A stretch of DNA of 64,000 bases from assembly GCF_002775205.1 (NCBI RefSeq), contig NC_036445.1, positions 4,174,802-4,238,801 of the forward strand, in the 5' to 3' direction. The stretch is from Xiphophorus maculatus (lineage: Eukaryota > Chordata > Actinopteri > Cyprinodontiformes > Poeciliidae). Under the pieces are notes generated by a model, which worked only from the letters and a program-made list of their open reading frames with translations, was not told the origin of the DNA and made no database searches. The position numbers and the translations under genes were made by a program. Positions within the stretch are counted from its first letter, which is position 1; each line of letters begins with the position of its first letter. This document shows, piece by piece, positions 35,506 through 48,700 of this stretch.

Positions 35506-38500
35506 ATGGATCTGCAGTGTCTCCGATGCTGGAAAGTTTTGCCACTTCTTCTGTTGTGTAAGACTGTTTTTGTTCTAATAATCATTCGTATTATTTTGAT
35601 TGAATTTAAGGAGGGAAACTAAGATACTTTTTGAAAGTCTCTCTGCATGATGTGGCAGCAGAATACTTTTATCGTCATCAGAGAAAACAGAAGTTGGAAA
35701 ACTTTAGATTCTGCACTCTTACGTAAATGGAAGACTTCTTGCTAGCTACCTCTTGCATTAGTAACTTCAGTTCTGTTATTTACATGTCCTCCATAGTCTA
35801 ATGATCAGGTTAAGACAAATGATTAATAGCTCTTGTAGTGCATGCATGCAGTCTTAACAGGATTTGACACAGACATCAGGATGCTGATGGCTATCAGATT
35901 GCACATGGATGACATGCACCATAAATCATCGCCTGACATTATGTGACAGACAGTATATGCCTTGCATCCATGCATATTTGTAGCATAAAGATCGATTCAC
36001 TGATTCATGATATGTTTTTTTGTGAACGTTACTCTCCATGTAATAAGAAAAACAGACAAAAAAAAGAGCTTGCAGAAATATATCTCCCCTTGTTGTTCTC
36101 AGTGCCAGGTAGGTTTTGGTGCATGTCAGTTCACATCCTGAATGAGCAGCCTGTCCACATAATCCCAGGCTCCAAGCTGGTTCTCACAGCTCGGATCGAG
36201 AAGAATCTCAGGGAAGAGATTTCCATGATAACGTGGACACGGGAGCCTGAAACTGGACATGATCGGACCAAAGTGACGCTGGCTACGTGTTCTGCCAAAA
36301 GCCCAAAGTGTTCTGGTGGAAGGCCAAATGTACAAGTGAGTTTGAAGCAGCAGGAGACGACACTTGAGATGAACAGATACAGCACAGAAGACAGCGGAGA
36401 GTACTCAGTGACTGTGATAGATCGCTCAGGAGCCAATGCCACCGGACGCTGCATCGTCAGGGAATACGGTACAGAATGATACGCGACATTTAGAAGACAT
36501 TAATTATGCTTTATAGTCACCTTGTTGCACTGAATTTGTCCAAGTTACCTTCCTTTTTTAAAACAAATACTATGTGTGTTGGCTTTACATTAACAAAAAG
36601 TGTCAATAGGGTGTGTATTTAAAAAAAAATATGATTATAGGTTTGCATCCCATATTTAACTAAATACATACAATTCACATAAGGTCACATGTATCATAGT
36701 GAAGACAACAATTCACATGTGAATGAAAGAAAACTTTTCACATGTGAAACAATTTTCCACTTATTTCATGTAACTCTAACATTCCCATGTGTTTACATTC
36801 TTGTTGCCACGCCTAAAACATTTTTCCAAATGTGTTTCACATGTCAAAACACATTTATTCTCTAAATGTGAAACAAATGAATAATGATCTTCACCAGCTA
36901 ATTCAAAGAAGCTTCAAATAAAGTTTTCACATGAATGCAACCTAGCCTATTAAATACAATTAGTCTTTCTGACAAAACTGAGAGAAAATGTCATTGTCCC
37001 AAATTTGATTTTCTGGTCTATCTGTTATTTGCCATTTAAAGCCTGTAGATTACTTCATTTTGCACAGTCAGTGGCTACAGTCTTTTATGGGAGTGCATCA
37101 CATTTTCACTGTCTTCAGAAAGGTCAGCATATGCTGAAGCCATTAAAGTGCAACAGTTTCTTGTACTTTTGCATAAAAGCAGTTGAAGTGATAATTTGGA
37201 CTTTCTAGTTTTACATTCAGCAGACTCAATAGTGCTGTGAATTTTCCTTAACTTCAAACCAGAATTAGTTGTGTTCTTCTGAAAGTGAATGTCTCATTTA
37301 AAAATGTAACACTTGAAATTAAATTTCTCAAAGGCTTTGTTCTCCTGTTTCTCCTTTTTGTTTGTGTCTCTCCAGATGACTCCTCTCTCACTGTAGCTTT
37401 CCAGCTTTCAGTTTTCCCTTCATCCCATTTTCAGACTTAATACCTCCCTCTCTGATCTCATTATTGGCTTTGAATCTGAGCCAGTCTCTCCTGACAGCAT
37501 TAAATGTCTTTCAAGGTTCTTTGTCTTGGACCCTCTTTGACAGCGTGTACCATTATTCCTGCTCTATAGCAGATAGAAACCCACAGCAGAGCACTTCATA
37601 CCTCTTGTTTCCATCTATTTCTCAGTTTTACCTATTTGCCTGTCATCATTTTTGACCTCATCACAGTTTCTGTGTCTGTGCAGAGGCAGTTCATCATGTC
37701 TCCGTCAGCATCAACGTGTCTCACTCCTTGCTGGTTTGCCACGAGGCGTGGGGGACAGACCCCAGCTTCAGCTGGCTACACGAGAGAGCTGCCATCACCC
37801 AGCAGGTGGGAAAAGTCTCCAAGGATGGAGACATGCTGATTGTAACCATGAATCCCATTTGTGGTCACTTCACCTGCATGGTTGGCAACAAGCTGGGATA
37901 CAGCTCTGCCACGTACACTGCAGGTATGAGAATACATTCATGCATATGAAGTGCTTCTCTGACCTTTCCAAAAATTTAAATGCAGTTTGGATCAGTAAAC
38001 GTATTAGTTTTACTTCTGCACTAGTCAGATGTTTTACTTCAACAATGGGGTTTAGAATATATGGCTAAGTATGAGCGTCATTGCCTCTTTAATCACTTTA
38101 AAAAATTAAATTTTAAACTTTAAGAAGTTTTTGATACGCTTAAAAATTCCTGTAAAATTAATATAAGTGAAGCATTTTTTTTATTAGATTCTTATCCCCA
38201 CATTTATTATATAACCACACACAATGAGGAAGATAGTAAGTGATTCACATGAAAGAAAGTTAAATCTCTCAGTTGGAGAAGTGAAAAGAATGGACAAAAT
38301 ATCCTTCTCTACATATTATTATTATGTATTATTCTTATACATATCTATTTTTGAAAAGGCACATTTAATCTAACAAACGAGACTCATTGGGACCTTTATT
38401 CTAATTCATTGAATATGATGTATGTGTGCAAAGCGAGATATTCTCACTATGTATTGCAGCTGAAATTACAGCAATATATAGTGTTGATTCTCAGACACTG

Positions 38501-39630
38501 AATACAAATACATGCCTCACTTACCTTATTTATTCATTGTTTTATTACATTTTGAAATCTATATATGTCAGTTTCTGTATTTTTCAGAATAAATAACATT
38601 TTGTGTTGGTCTGGCACATAAAATACCACCTGGTGGTTTTAAAGGGACCAAATGTAAAAAGGCTGAAATCATATTAATACAGTAGAAGTTGCTTTACAAA
38701 GTGTTACTTTTACTTTTATTACCTAAACAGGAAGATCACAGAAAATATAAATGTGTTTGTTGTCTTATTTAAAGTCGGCCTCTCTTTTTGCTTCATGGAT
38801 TTTCCGACATCTGACTCCCTACCTTGTGTCTGTCTGAGCATCCTGGTTGCACTTTGTTCTTGCGTATTGTATCTCCTGTGCTGTTTTTCTGATAAAGGAT
38901 TTTCCACAGTGTGATCAATAAATCACTGTCGCTGCTTGAGCTGCTGCCGCTTGCAAAGCCGCTAAACAGGCGAGACAAATGCAATTGTCTTCCAAAGAGC
39001 ATGATGATCCAAAGGCTGTCTGGGCACTTTCTGTTATCTTCTTCTGTTTTACCGAGTCTACAGACTTGTTACAGTGAACCTTTCATGTGTTTTAGAGGAG
39101 ACATGTCAGATGTCTTGTTTTGCTTTCCCTTTTCATGGTGTTTTTGTCTTTCTTCCTATGGCTCATAGCACCTTGTGAAAGTGGGGGCAGAGGGACGACG
39201 GCGGCTGTGGTTTGTCTTGTCCTCCTGCTGCTGGTGTGTGGAGGAGTGCTGGCATTTCTCTTGTGGAGGTAGAGTACCAAACACAAACATTATGTCAGAC
39301 ACAAATCTTATTTCAGGCTATGCTCTGAAGATAAAGCCAATGCTGCGAGAGAGAGAGAGAGAGAGAGAGAGAAGGAGAGAGAGAGAGAAAAAAAAACAAT
39401 AATAGCACGCGCAGAGTGAAACAGAAAAAATACGACATGGCATCCTCCCACACACTATGCAACATGACAGGCCAGGTTGCATCTGCTGACAAAACAATTG
39501 TCATTTTTTACTTGAGTCTGTTCACAGTTTGTCACTGCTGTTTGATCTAAATTGAACACTTTTTTCCAGGAGGCGCAGGGAGAATAACATGGGAGAGAGG
39601 TTGTACGAACACACAGACGACACAATCTAA
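35506..39630 (+). CDS. IgSF-B: small two-Ig-domain type I membrane protein (SLAM/CD2/HEPACAM-like)
   Basis: Five coding exons: 35506-35557, 36103-36468, 37684-37923, 39169-39268, 39570-39630. All introns are GT-AG and phases 1-1-1-2 agree, giving 272 codons plus stop. Seen: a signal peptide MDLQCLRCWKVLPLLLL (cleavage near residue 20-25), a V-type domain (about 26-139) that lacks the canonical disulphide (A in LVLTARI, V in GEYSVTV) but keeps ITW and EDSGEY, a C2-type domain with normal cysteines (LLVCHEAW, FSWLHE, GHFTCMVGN; about 140-219), a helix at about 231-252, and a 20-residue basic tail RRRRENNMGERLYEHTDDTI. Sequons include NVS and NAT. Known: CD2/SLAM and HEPACAM proteins share the V(no Cys)-C2-TM design and act in cell-cell contact. 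The tail has no ITSM, so signalling through SAP adaptors is unlikely. The exact orthologue is unknown. Confidence 0.85.
36680..36880. repeat. Cluster of CACATGTG palindromes in IgSF-B intron
   Basis: TTCACATGTGAA occurs at 36712-36723 and again at 36737-36748. Partial copies (GTCACATGT, TTCACATGTC, AATGTGAAAC) lie within 200 bp. They may be E-box type bHLH sites or a small foldback repeat. Confidence 0.6.
39347..39388. repeat. (GA)n microsatellite
   Basis: An almost pure GA run, interrupted once by AGG, in the last intron of IgSF-B. Confidence 0.95.
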
Positions 39631-39900
39631 AAAAGATCTGAGCTGTTGCTAAAAAGTCTCAGAGGAGAACAGTGGACGGGCCGCACAACGAGGGTGGAAA
39701 CTTCCTGTCCTGTGAGCAGTATGACCTCACACTGCATGGAAACAATGTGAAGAGTGAACTGTGAACTGCTTTCAGACAAATATAGAAAATATGTACAAGT
39801 GGATATTCGGCTCCCAGTGCCTCCTGCTCTGCCTGAAAATGTTTTGTTTTTTTTAGCCATGTTTAATTTTATTTCTTTATGTTTTGCTGTCAGTAAATTG
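39631..39900 (+). other. Probable 3'UTR of IgSF-B
   Basis: Sequence after the stop codon. The best polyadenylation signal nearby is a variant AGTAAA at 39892-39897. No canonical AATAAA occurs close by, so the end is uncertain. Confidence 0.35.
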
Positions 39901-41129
39901 CATAAAAAATGTATTACATGAAGTTTAACAAAATTTAAGTCTGAAAGAATAGGATGCTTGGATATTCATCTATGCTTAGGTGAGATTTCCTCTCATTTGC
40001 TTTCATTTCCAGGGTTCACTTTTCAGCTTACATGCACACACATTTAGAGCTAAGCAGCAAAAACAATTGAAGAAGACTTGATTAAAAGCGGATCTAGCCC
40101 AATGCCGGGCTCTTACACATTTATGAAAAGTCTGGAGAAGTCTGGAAATTTATTTGATCTTTTTTTAAGTCTAGATAACTATGAAAAAGTAGTTAAATTT
40201 AAACACTTATTGCGTTATCTAAGAGATGAAAATATATTTTGTAAAATGAAGTGCTTTTTAGAATATTTTATGCTCAAAATACAGGGCAGAGGGGCAGGAA
40301 GAGATTCAAAAACAAAGCAAATCAACACAAATTATCAGAGTAAAGGATCACAAATTGTGCTTCAAAGAAACTGTGTGTGTGTTACAGATTTAAAATGTTA
40401 AGACTAGATGCCTAAAAAAGCTGTGAAATAGCCTTACTAGGACTCCAACATGTGTTATTAAAGATTTGTGAAATCTGAGGTAAATGCTTTGTCCTCAAAC
40501 GTCTCAAATGTTTGGAGGTTTTTTGTATTTGTGTTTTTATTATTTCAAAAAATATTGCTATCTGAGTCAAGAAAAATGTGCAAATTTCAAAATGGAATTT
40601 TTTTTAGAAATCCTGTTAACAAATGTTAATTTGGGGCCACCATCTACCACTGCACCACTGACCTGACTTTTAAAACATCCATTGCTTGATTTAGTTTTTT
40701 GTTTTGTTTTACATCTTATATTCCACATCAGGGGTCAGGTTTGATGCTGTTTTCACGAGCAACCATAAAAAACGGATCCTTGATATGTTTATAAGCTGAG
40801 TAAACATATCAATAGAGATAAAACATTATCTCTATTCAGACTTGATTAAATCATAAGTTTCTGATGCAATTTCTTGTTGAAGCAACCAGGGGCCTGTTTG
40901 CCAACACCTCAGCTGTTCCTGCCTTAAAGCTTCAAAAGAAGAAATGCCACAAAAGCTCTACAAGGCAAACTGGTTTCATCTGTATTGGACAAAATGAGGA
41001 TGTATGTAAGCAAAGTTCAAACTACAAGGAACACAATGCACCTTTAAATAATAAAAAAAATATGTCTTTGTGATGGCACATATAAATTGAATACATAATA
41101 TATGCAATAAATAAAAAAATAATTGACAA

Positions 41130-41420
41130 AATGTGAAAAGGTTCAAAACTGAGAAAGCATAAAATCTTACCAAGTATTTTTGTTTTTGTTTCTAGTCCAT
41201 ATATCTTAGTACACTTGAAATAAGACAAAACTAACTTACAAGTAACTTTTCAGGAGTTGTTTTAAAAATTCCTTAATATTGGTGAAAGTACTTGTTCTAA
41301 TGTCAGATTATTACATTTATAACAAGGGAATAATGCTTTATTATAAGTGAAATAATAATAAAGTGAAACTAGATCAAAAATACCTGGTGAGATATTATGT
41401 TTTTGCAGTGAATGGCTATT
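41130..41420. repeat. Interspersed repeat (teleost MITE-like)
   Basis: Contains 'ttctagtccatatatcttag', 'gacaaaactaacttacaag' and 'aattccttaatattggtg', words that recur in a common fish non-autonomous repeat. The termini could not be fixed. Confidence 0.45.
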
Positions 41421-42519
41421 TTGTAGGGTATTTTGTAGTTTGTGAATGAATATACAAATTAGAAGTGCATTATAGGGGTTGTGACAGACTTCCATGCAGA
41501 AAACGTTTATGGTAAAAGTTATTTTCAAACTTTATGGCAGGAATCTGAGTTTATTTTTTGCGTCCAACCCACCATTGGCTGCAGCTCAATATTTTATAAT
41601 CACACTGTGAATTCAGTTTTCATTTTGTTTTCTGTCAGTTTTGGTTTTTGCTCTACAAACTGAACAAAGCATTCTTGGTGTAGATCCAGAAATGGCAGAG
41701 TTGTGTCCAAAAATAAAACTGGACACATCGTGCTCTACCTTATTTTGACAGTCCACTCATTGCACTTAAACCTTTTAACCTCCAGCATTGTTTCTGGTGA
41801 GCTCCAACAAGCCACATGAAGGAAGTGGAACCAGACAGGTCAAGTGCGGGACACGCTTTCTTGGGTGTGAGAGAAAAGTGGAACAAAACAACTGTCATCA
41901 AAGTTTTGAAATAACTTTGGAGTTTTCTGAAGCTGAGTCATGTTTTATGAAAAAAATGTTTTATAATTTAACAGAAAAGCTGCTGCATTTTCAGTAAAAA
42001 CTCTATAATATTGCCAAACTTTAAACTGATGTGATAGATAAGATCTTCAGGTCCCTGAGGGCGTATCCTGGTGCTGAGCAGAAAGTGATGAAATATTCTG
42101 AAAATCAGAAGAAAATGTGTTTAATACCAATCTTAGCTTCAGAATGTTAGTCTGCTTCCTATCTGCAACAATGTCCAGTCAAAGAAACAGTAAATTGTTT
42201 CTCTAATGCACACTTCAGCTTTTTGTTAAATCCCATTTTGCTACAAATCTATTTTCCCATTTCTGGATGTCTTATTATTATATATTTTTTTGCTTGTTTG
42301 TTTCTTTGCCTTTCTTTTGCTTCCCAGCAGGCTACGGATGGAGCTGCAGGGGAAGCTCACATATCAGGTGAAGGTGAACCTAAAAGTTGCATAACCCAAG
42401 CTGGAGATAATTTATACAAAAAAAATAAATATTTTTTATTGTCTTCCTTTCTTGGTTATTAGTTTTTTTTAATTTATTTTAATTGAGTCTTGCAACAAAA
42501 TTTCACTCAGTATGTATGT

Positions 42520-42560
42520 TATAAATGTATGAATGACAATAAAGTCTGTCTATCTCAGAC
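42520..42560 (+). mobile_element. Retroposon 3' tail
   Basis: 'atgaatgacaataaagtctg' followed by TCTATCTC resembles the 3' ends of fish LINE/SINE retroposons, which end in an AATAAAG signal and a short tandem repeat. Only the tail is recognisable. Confidence 0.45.
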
Positions 42561-44989
42561 ATAGGACCCATATTTGGCAGCTTTAAAGACCAGACATGTT
42601 TCCCCTGGAGACTGTAGAGCCTAACGAAATATTTTCAGCCAGTCTGCAAACATTGAGCTAATGTCACAGACAGTCACACCACAGAGTAAGAAATCAGCAC
42701 AGAGCCACAACATGTTATACCATAGTGCTAGTTTGAAGATGACAAATTGCTATATTGTGCTCCTGTTTACTCCCAAACTTTCTGTCAGCACACTGAAAAT
42801 AGAAATGTGATTAATATGTATTTAGATTTGTTCGTCTCATTTTCCTGAAGATGAATTGGAAAGTTTTGAAGGAAAAAATGTAATTATATTGGGACAATGC
42901 AAATCATTTTGAAGAATAAACTGTTTCAGTTTTTTCTGGCAATAAAAACATTTTGTATTTTTAGCAGCTTCCCATGAAATCTTCAACAGAAGAAAAACCG
43001 TGAGCCACAGACAATAACATCATGCTTACATGGACTTAATGATGCTAACATGCTGAGTTTTGTAGGATATATAAACTGTTCATCATCACTACTTGTGAAG
43101 AAGGATAACAGTGTCTAATCAGCACTTCAGCTGACAGGAAAGTAATTATGTTTGCAAGATTTTAGTCATAAAGCTGTCACTGTGAAGGGAGTAAGGGTTT
43201 GGATTCATTCTCTTTGTGAAATTAATTTCTCTAAAGACGCATGAAAAATTACCCTCGCTAAAAATCACTTAATCTTTATTTGGAGAGCCTGATTCGTACA
43301 GAATAGAGTAAAACAAAGTGATTTGCATTGAACGTGAAAAATGACAATACTAGACATTTAAAAAAAAAAAAAACAATTACAGTGAAATAAAAAAATATAT
43401 TGCGCAGTGAAGTAAAACTACAAATAGAAACATTTAAAATATTAAAATTATTTTTGATAACATTAAAAAACAATACCAACTGCTTAATGACCAAATTTGA
43501 AGCCAATATCTCAAAAACCCTATGAAGAGTTTGTTGAAGTTCAAGGTGGGTAAACATCAAAAGTAGCCTTTAATCCAAATTGGCTGCCTTCCTGTACTTT
43601 CTTGGCTTGATAGGAATATATCTTTAGTTTGAACCAGATCTCTATATGGCCTATTTCAGTTTAGGGGGCACTGTAGAGCCGTTTTGCCGTCCCCGTTTTT
43701 GATTTCATTAAAAACATTTGATTTCACAGTTTTGGGAAAGTTTGTTCAGTTTTCACATATGTTTAGGTCCCAAATTTCCGTTTTTGGAGACAGAGTAATA
43801 ACACATCCAACAATTACAATAAGGCTTTGTAGCACTTTTGCTGCTCAGGTCTAAATACAGAAGAAACAATCAAAGTTTCTTCTGAGTGTGATCCTAATCA
43901 ATAGAGTTTTCATCAAATAATTTTCTCAGTAATCAGATTAATCAGAGAGGCATTGCCACGCTCAGGGCCCTGACTGAGTTGTGAGGAATTTTGGAATAGC
44001 AACGAGGAACAGATGCATTAATGCGTTAATAAAACAGGACTGCATGCTGACAGCTTTCTGTTATCTCGCAGATACACATGGACTCAGACATTCAGGTTTC
44101 TGTTTATATCATGAGGACTGGTTCACTGATTTTTAAATATCTTGAACTGTGACTCCAGTTATTTGCTGCTGGATTTGTTCCCCAGAACCGTGTCCATACA
44201 AAGGTGATGGTAAAGACCTGACAAAAGGTGAATGACTGGTCTGGTGTGATTAGAGAGAAATGTGACTGAATATTTATAATCACAGGCTCAAAGACACTCA
44301 TTTTCTAATTTGTGTTAAGAATGTCTTAACATTTGCAGACACTTTGAAATATTTTGGAGGTTCATTGATGGGCTGCTAAGTGTTTCATGAAAAGGTGTCA
44401 TGTCTGCTCAGTTAATTCAAGTCCAAAGCTTTAATTTATCTCAAAATATAAACATCAGGTATTGGTAAGACATATTGGTCTTTTTTTAATACAAGCTAGA
44501 ACTTCTGACTCATATAAAACTCCCTCAATATGAAAATATGAGAATTAAGAATCAAAGAGCTTAATAACATCATTTTGGAGATGTGTCAGAGATAGTTGAC
44601 TCTGTATGTGTGTAGTCTATAACCTGCATGTAATCTGCAAGCTGTTCCAGTAAATATTCTCTGCCGGCATCATATTGACAGATCATTGAAGTTTGAGGAT
44701 AACATATCTCTGAAGCTGCAGAATATTTGACTTCTAAGCTCCTCCGAGAAACTCAAACAATTATTTCCAAACTTGATTTAGTCCTTCACCTTCATACGTA
44801 CCGTTTGCAGAGTTGCCATCACCTCTCTTGGACCTTTTGTTGATCCCTGACACCTTTTTTCATTCTCACCTAGTCTATGTTGCTTAGAGGGTGCCTGATG
44901 TCATGAAGTGGGCTATGGGGAGAAATAACAGAAAAAAAAACTGTTACAACCAGTGATTTATATACTGAGGGAAGAAAGGAGAATGACAC

Positions 44990-45700
44990 TGAGTGCAGGT
45001 GAGGAGAGCAACACTGAGGGAACATTAATAATTAACACAAAGGAAACTGAACTGGACACAAATAAACTACAAGGGGGAAAAGATTAACACCAAACAAAGA
45101 TAAATAAATCTAAATGCACAAAGAACAGGACACACACAAAAAAATAGAAACTAAACTAAAAATGAAGCCCCGGCGTAAATTCAAACGGGAAGACTCTCTA
45201 GCCCCACCTGCATCATCCAATCGGCGGGTCCCACTCATCATCGATGACCTATCAACGCTTGACCAAGCCACTTCATGGCCAATCACCGACCAAGCCCCAG
45301 TTGAAAAGGACCTCCATCATCCATGGCATCCTCCGCTTTCCAGCTGCGCTCAACCCACCTCCGCCCCTTCTCCACCTCCACTCTCCTGGCTCTCCAGGTA
45401 CGCATTCTTCACCGACCTCCACCACCAGTGTCGGGTCCCGGAGGATGACATTCCTAACCAGCATCGGGAATGCTCATCCCAGCTTATTGCAATTCACAGT
45501 TCGATGTCCTCATCCGGGGCCCCAGCGCCAAAGAACTTTAATTCATGTATGTCAATAAACCCTTTTAATCGCTGTCTTTCTCCATCTGAGTCTCTCCAGA
45601 TTGAAATAGCATGGCAACACCTTTCAAACATTAAAGAGCACAGAGAAATTAATTGTACATCAAAAGATCTTTTAAGCAATAATAAAAAACTCAAATGATC
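44990..45700 (+). mobile_element. GC-rich island, probable retroelement remnant
   Basis: The segment is GC-rich against an AT-rich background, open on the plus strand from 45114 to 45698 (194 codons) but Pro/Ser-rich with no domain. Toward its end, 'tgtatgtcaataaaccctt' followed by a T/C-rich 'gctgtctttctccatctgag' resembles the polyadenylation region of an LTR. I interpret it as a solo LTR or similar remnant. A single-exon orphan gene is the less likely alternative. Confidence 0.3.
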
Positions 45701-48700
45701 AAAACAGAAAAACAAACACTAAAGGATTATAACACCTGAGTTGGTAATGCTACAGGAATTATTTTGCGTCAGTATGTTAAGCAGAGGAGATAAAACTGTT
45801 TGGATATGCTAACTAAGACAATGAGAGTCATTTTTACACTATCTCCCACTTGAATGGCATTCTCCCTTGTTTTCTGATTCTGAGAAGTATCTAAGAGAAA
45901 TCCCATTATATTTATAACTTGGGGGAAGCCGGAAGTCATGGATTAAAAATAGCCTCATTAGCATGTGTATAGTACTATAAGAAAGTACTATACACATTAA
46001 AAACATTTTAAAAAAGCAGAAAAGCCTGCAGATCACTAATGTTTGTTGGATAATATCCTTGGTTTTACTGAATGTTTTAAAAAATATTGTGTTTCATGTA
46101 ATAAAACAGAACATTATGGCACTGGTGATTTGTTGAAAACCTTTAATTTTTAAGATAATGATTGATTTATTATTATTATTACTATTTGCATTTTAATGCA
46201 CTGCTATGCTTCTGCAATAGATGATTCATTATTTAAAGGTTTTTTATGCTGCTAATAAATGGGTAAGATTGTATTTTAGTAATTTAAATGTCATGGAGTA
46301 AAGTTCTTCAATGAGCTACTACATTAGCATATAATAATGTAATTTAAATAGGACCTATTAAAGTCTTCAGTTATCTCTTATTTCTTTATATTTGTTTCTC
46401 CAGTGACCTCCTAAGAACCCAGCTAACCACCATCACAGCCAACAGGGAATAGTCCTACATCTATACAACCTTGTATCTAAAAATGATGGAATTGGACAAA
46501 GTAGCTGCTTGAATTTATATTTATTTTCTGCCTCTACTGAAATTAACCTGTGTTTAACGTCAAGTGAGTTAAGATTACTGATAAACTCAATCTGGCTTTG
46601 CCAGATCTTAAATTCACATTTAATACCATTGATCACATTTACGCAGTTGTACTGTTCCTTTAAGGATTTGGTGTTGCAAAAATAATATTGGTTTTAGATT
46701 TGACCCTTCTTTCAGACACTGATCTGCTTTCCTCATTTATTTTCACTGCAGCAATGGATTTGGACTCACACTTACAAATACTTACAGAGAAAACAAATGA
46801 ATTTTTGTAAAGGTTTTGTACGGCAGATTTTGAGGTAATCAGAGGTCTTGAAAGCAAAAAAATGACTTAGTCTGTGAATCCCAAGTCATGCCAACAAAAT
46901 TGATAAAGTAACATCAAGTCAATGTTTCTGTCTGACAGCAGCCAGCAGGTGCCAAGTTGTATCTGAGTATTTCTTATGCAGCTGGAAGACTTTCTACCAC
47001 AGCCTGACATCTGATAATTATATCTGCAATAAGATGATTTGTCATTTTACAGGACAGGAGACAGGAGGTGTGCAGCAGGAGATTTAAGTAATGTCGTCTC
47101 TATATCATCCACAGTCCTGACAGAAGCTGTGAAGGGGCTCTAAAGTCAAAGAAATTTGTCAGATTGTTCATTTAAACCATCAAAAGAATACCTAACAATT
47201 ACACATATGGTTAATTATTCCTAATACCTAAACAGTTGTTAGGTATTTGTTAAGTATCTCAACTTAAACCTCAATGTAAGTGTGTAATTTCAGGTAGCAC
47301 GTTTTTACATCCTGCTGTGCTTTAGTTCACATGAGGTAAGTCAGAAGCATCTCAGAGCTCCACCTAGTCTCCAGCTGATTAAGCTTCTCACAAAGTTCTC
47401 TGGGTGAACTGTTCCCTCTTCTGGCGAGACGTGGAACTGCAGGATTGTAACAAGATGGCGGTGGAATGAGTTGTCAGTCTCAAAGTTTGCCAAGTACCAC
47501 TTGCACTACTCTTTGAGGACCATGGATTTAGAATTAAACATTATTTCTTGACACTGAACAGTCATGAAACCGAATTTGACAATATATTTAAATGGGAAAA
47601 AAATATTTAGGAACAAATTAGAGCAATGAACCCTCCTTCAAAAGACTATTTCTTTTTAATTCTTCAAAACACAGTTTGAGAGTTTCAAATGTTTTGTAGT
47701 TTTTGAAAAACCAAATGAAAATGCATTTTAAGCTTGTTGCATTTTTTATTTTTTTGCTATTAAGATTGGTCAGGCTGTTTCTTCAAAAGCACATTTTTAT
47801 TCTGTAATAGTTATTATAAAATTGCAAAAGTCAATGAGTTTTTTTTTTTTCATTTCAAAGCACAATGAGGGACTTGCCTAGGGCACTTACATGTCTTGCA
47901 CCACATGTAAGAACTACCACTGTTTGCAAAATAATTTAGTCAGTGAAGGCATGGTGGGCTTTTTAATAATGATAATAACAATAACACACCAAAATCTGCA
48001 AAACTGAGACATTTATGTGTGTTCACCTAACAAAAGGTCCATGTCAGGTTGCTTTTTCACTAAGCATGACCCTATCACTGATAAGAGGGTAATTGTGAAA
48101 AATAAGGATTCATTAAATGAACAAACTCACAAATTAGTTTAATATCTGTTTTTTTTTTTTTTTTTCTGTGGATGAAGCTGTGACAAGAGTATTTAGGCTT
48201 ATAGTGGGACATCTGGTTGCTCACATTTCTATCTTATTTAAACAAAGCAAAGAAGCAAACACCATCATTTTTGTCAAATGGATGTAACGTCTTGGCATGC
48301 AGAGACTGACAGTCAGGGTGAGAACATAATCACTGTTCAGTCCCACCCTACGGAGCATCTGGTATTACAAAACCCACTTTGCCACATTTTTAATGATGCT
48401 GAAGCTCAGCACTGCTGTCTTGTCAGTTGGTTATTGTTCTCTCATCATGCTGCTAGAAGCCAAATGGCTCCACAGATTTCTGGGTTTTCTAATATAAATC
48501 TGTGGAAACAGTTTTATTTAGTTTCAATGAGCGAACGAAACGAAGGAAAGGGGAAACAAAATGAAAGCTCGATTCTGTGTGCTACACAACATAAAATTTT
48601 GTTGGTAAAACTTCATACCTAATAGCTGGTGTCAGCTTGTTAGATGAAATAAATTCAGTGAGATAATTGTAGTTCTCTGACATCTGTTTGAGGTCCCACC

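Larger units (their letters stand above)
39901..44980. other. Intergenic, no gene recognised
   Basis: AT-rich DNA with scattered repeats, two of which are listed separately. Short open frames on both strands lack splice context or domains. Confidence 0.5.

Noticed and set aside
35943..36479. 178-codon open frame taken as a whole as coding
   Set aside because: Its first part is intron 1. The acceptor at 36102 defines the real exon start, and the frame after the donor at 36468 is intronic.
48278..48622. 114-codon plus-strand open frame
   Set aside because: No recognisable motif, and it is isolated in repeat-bearing intergenic DNA.
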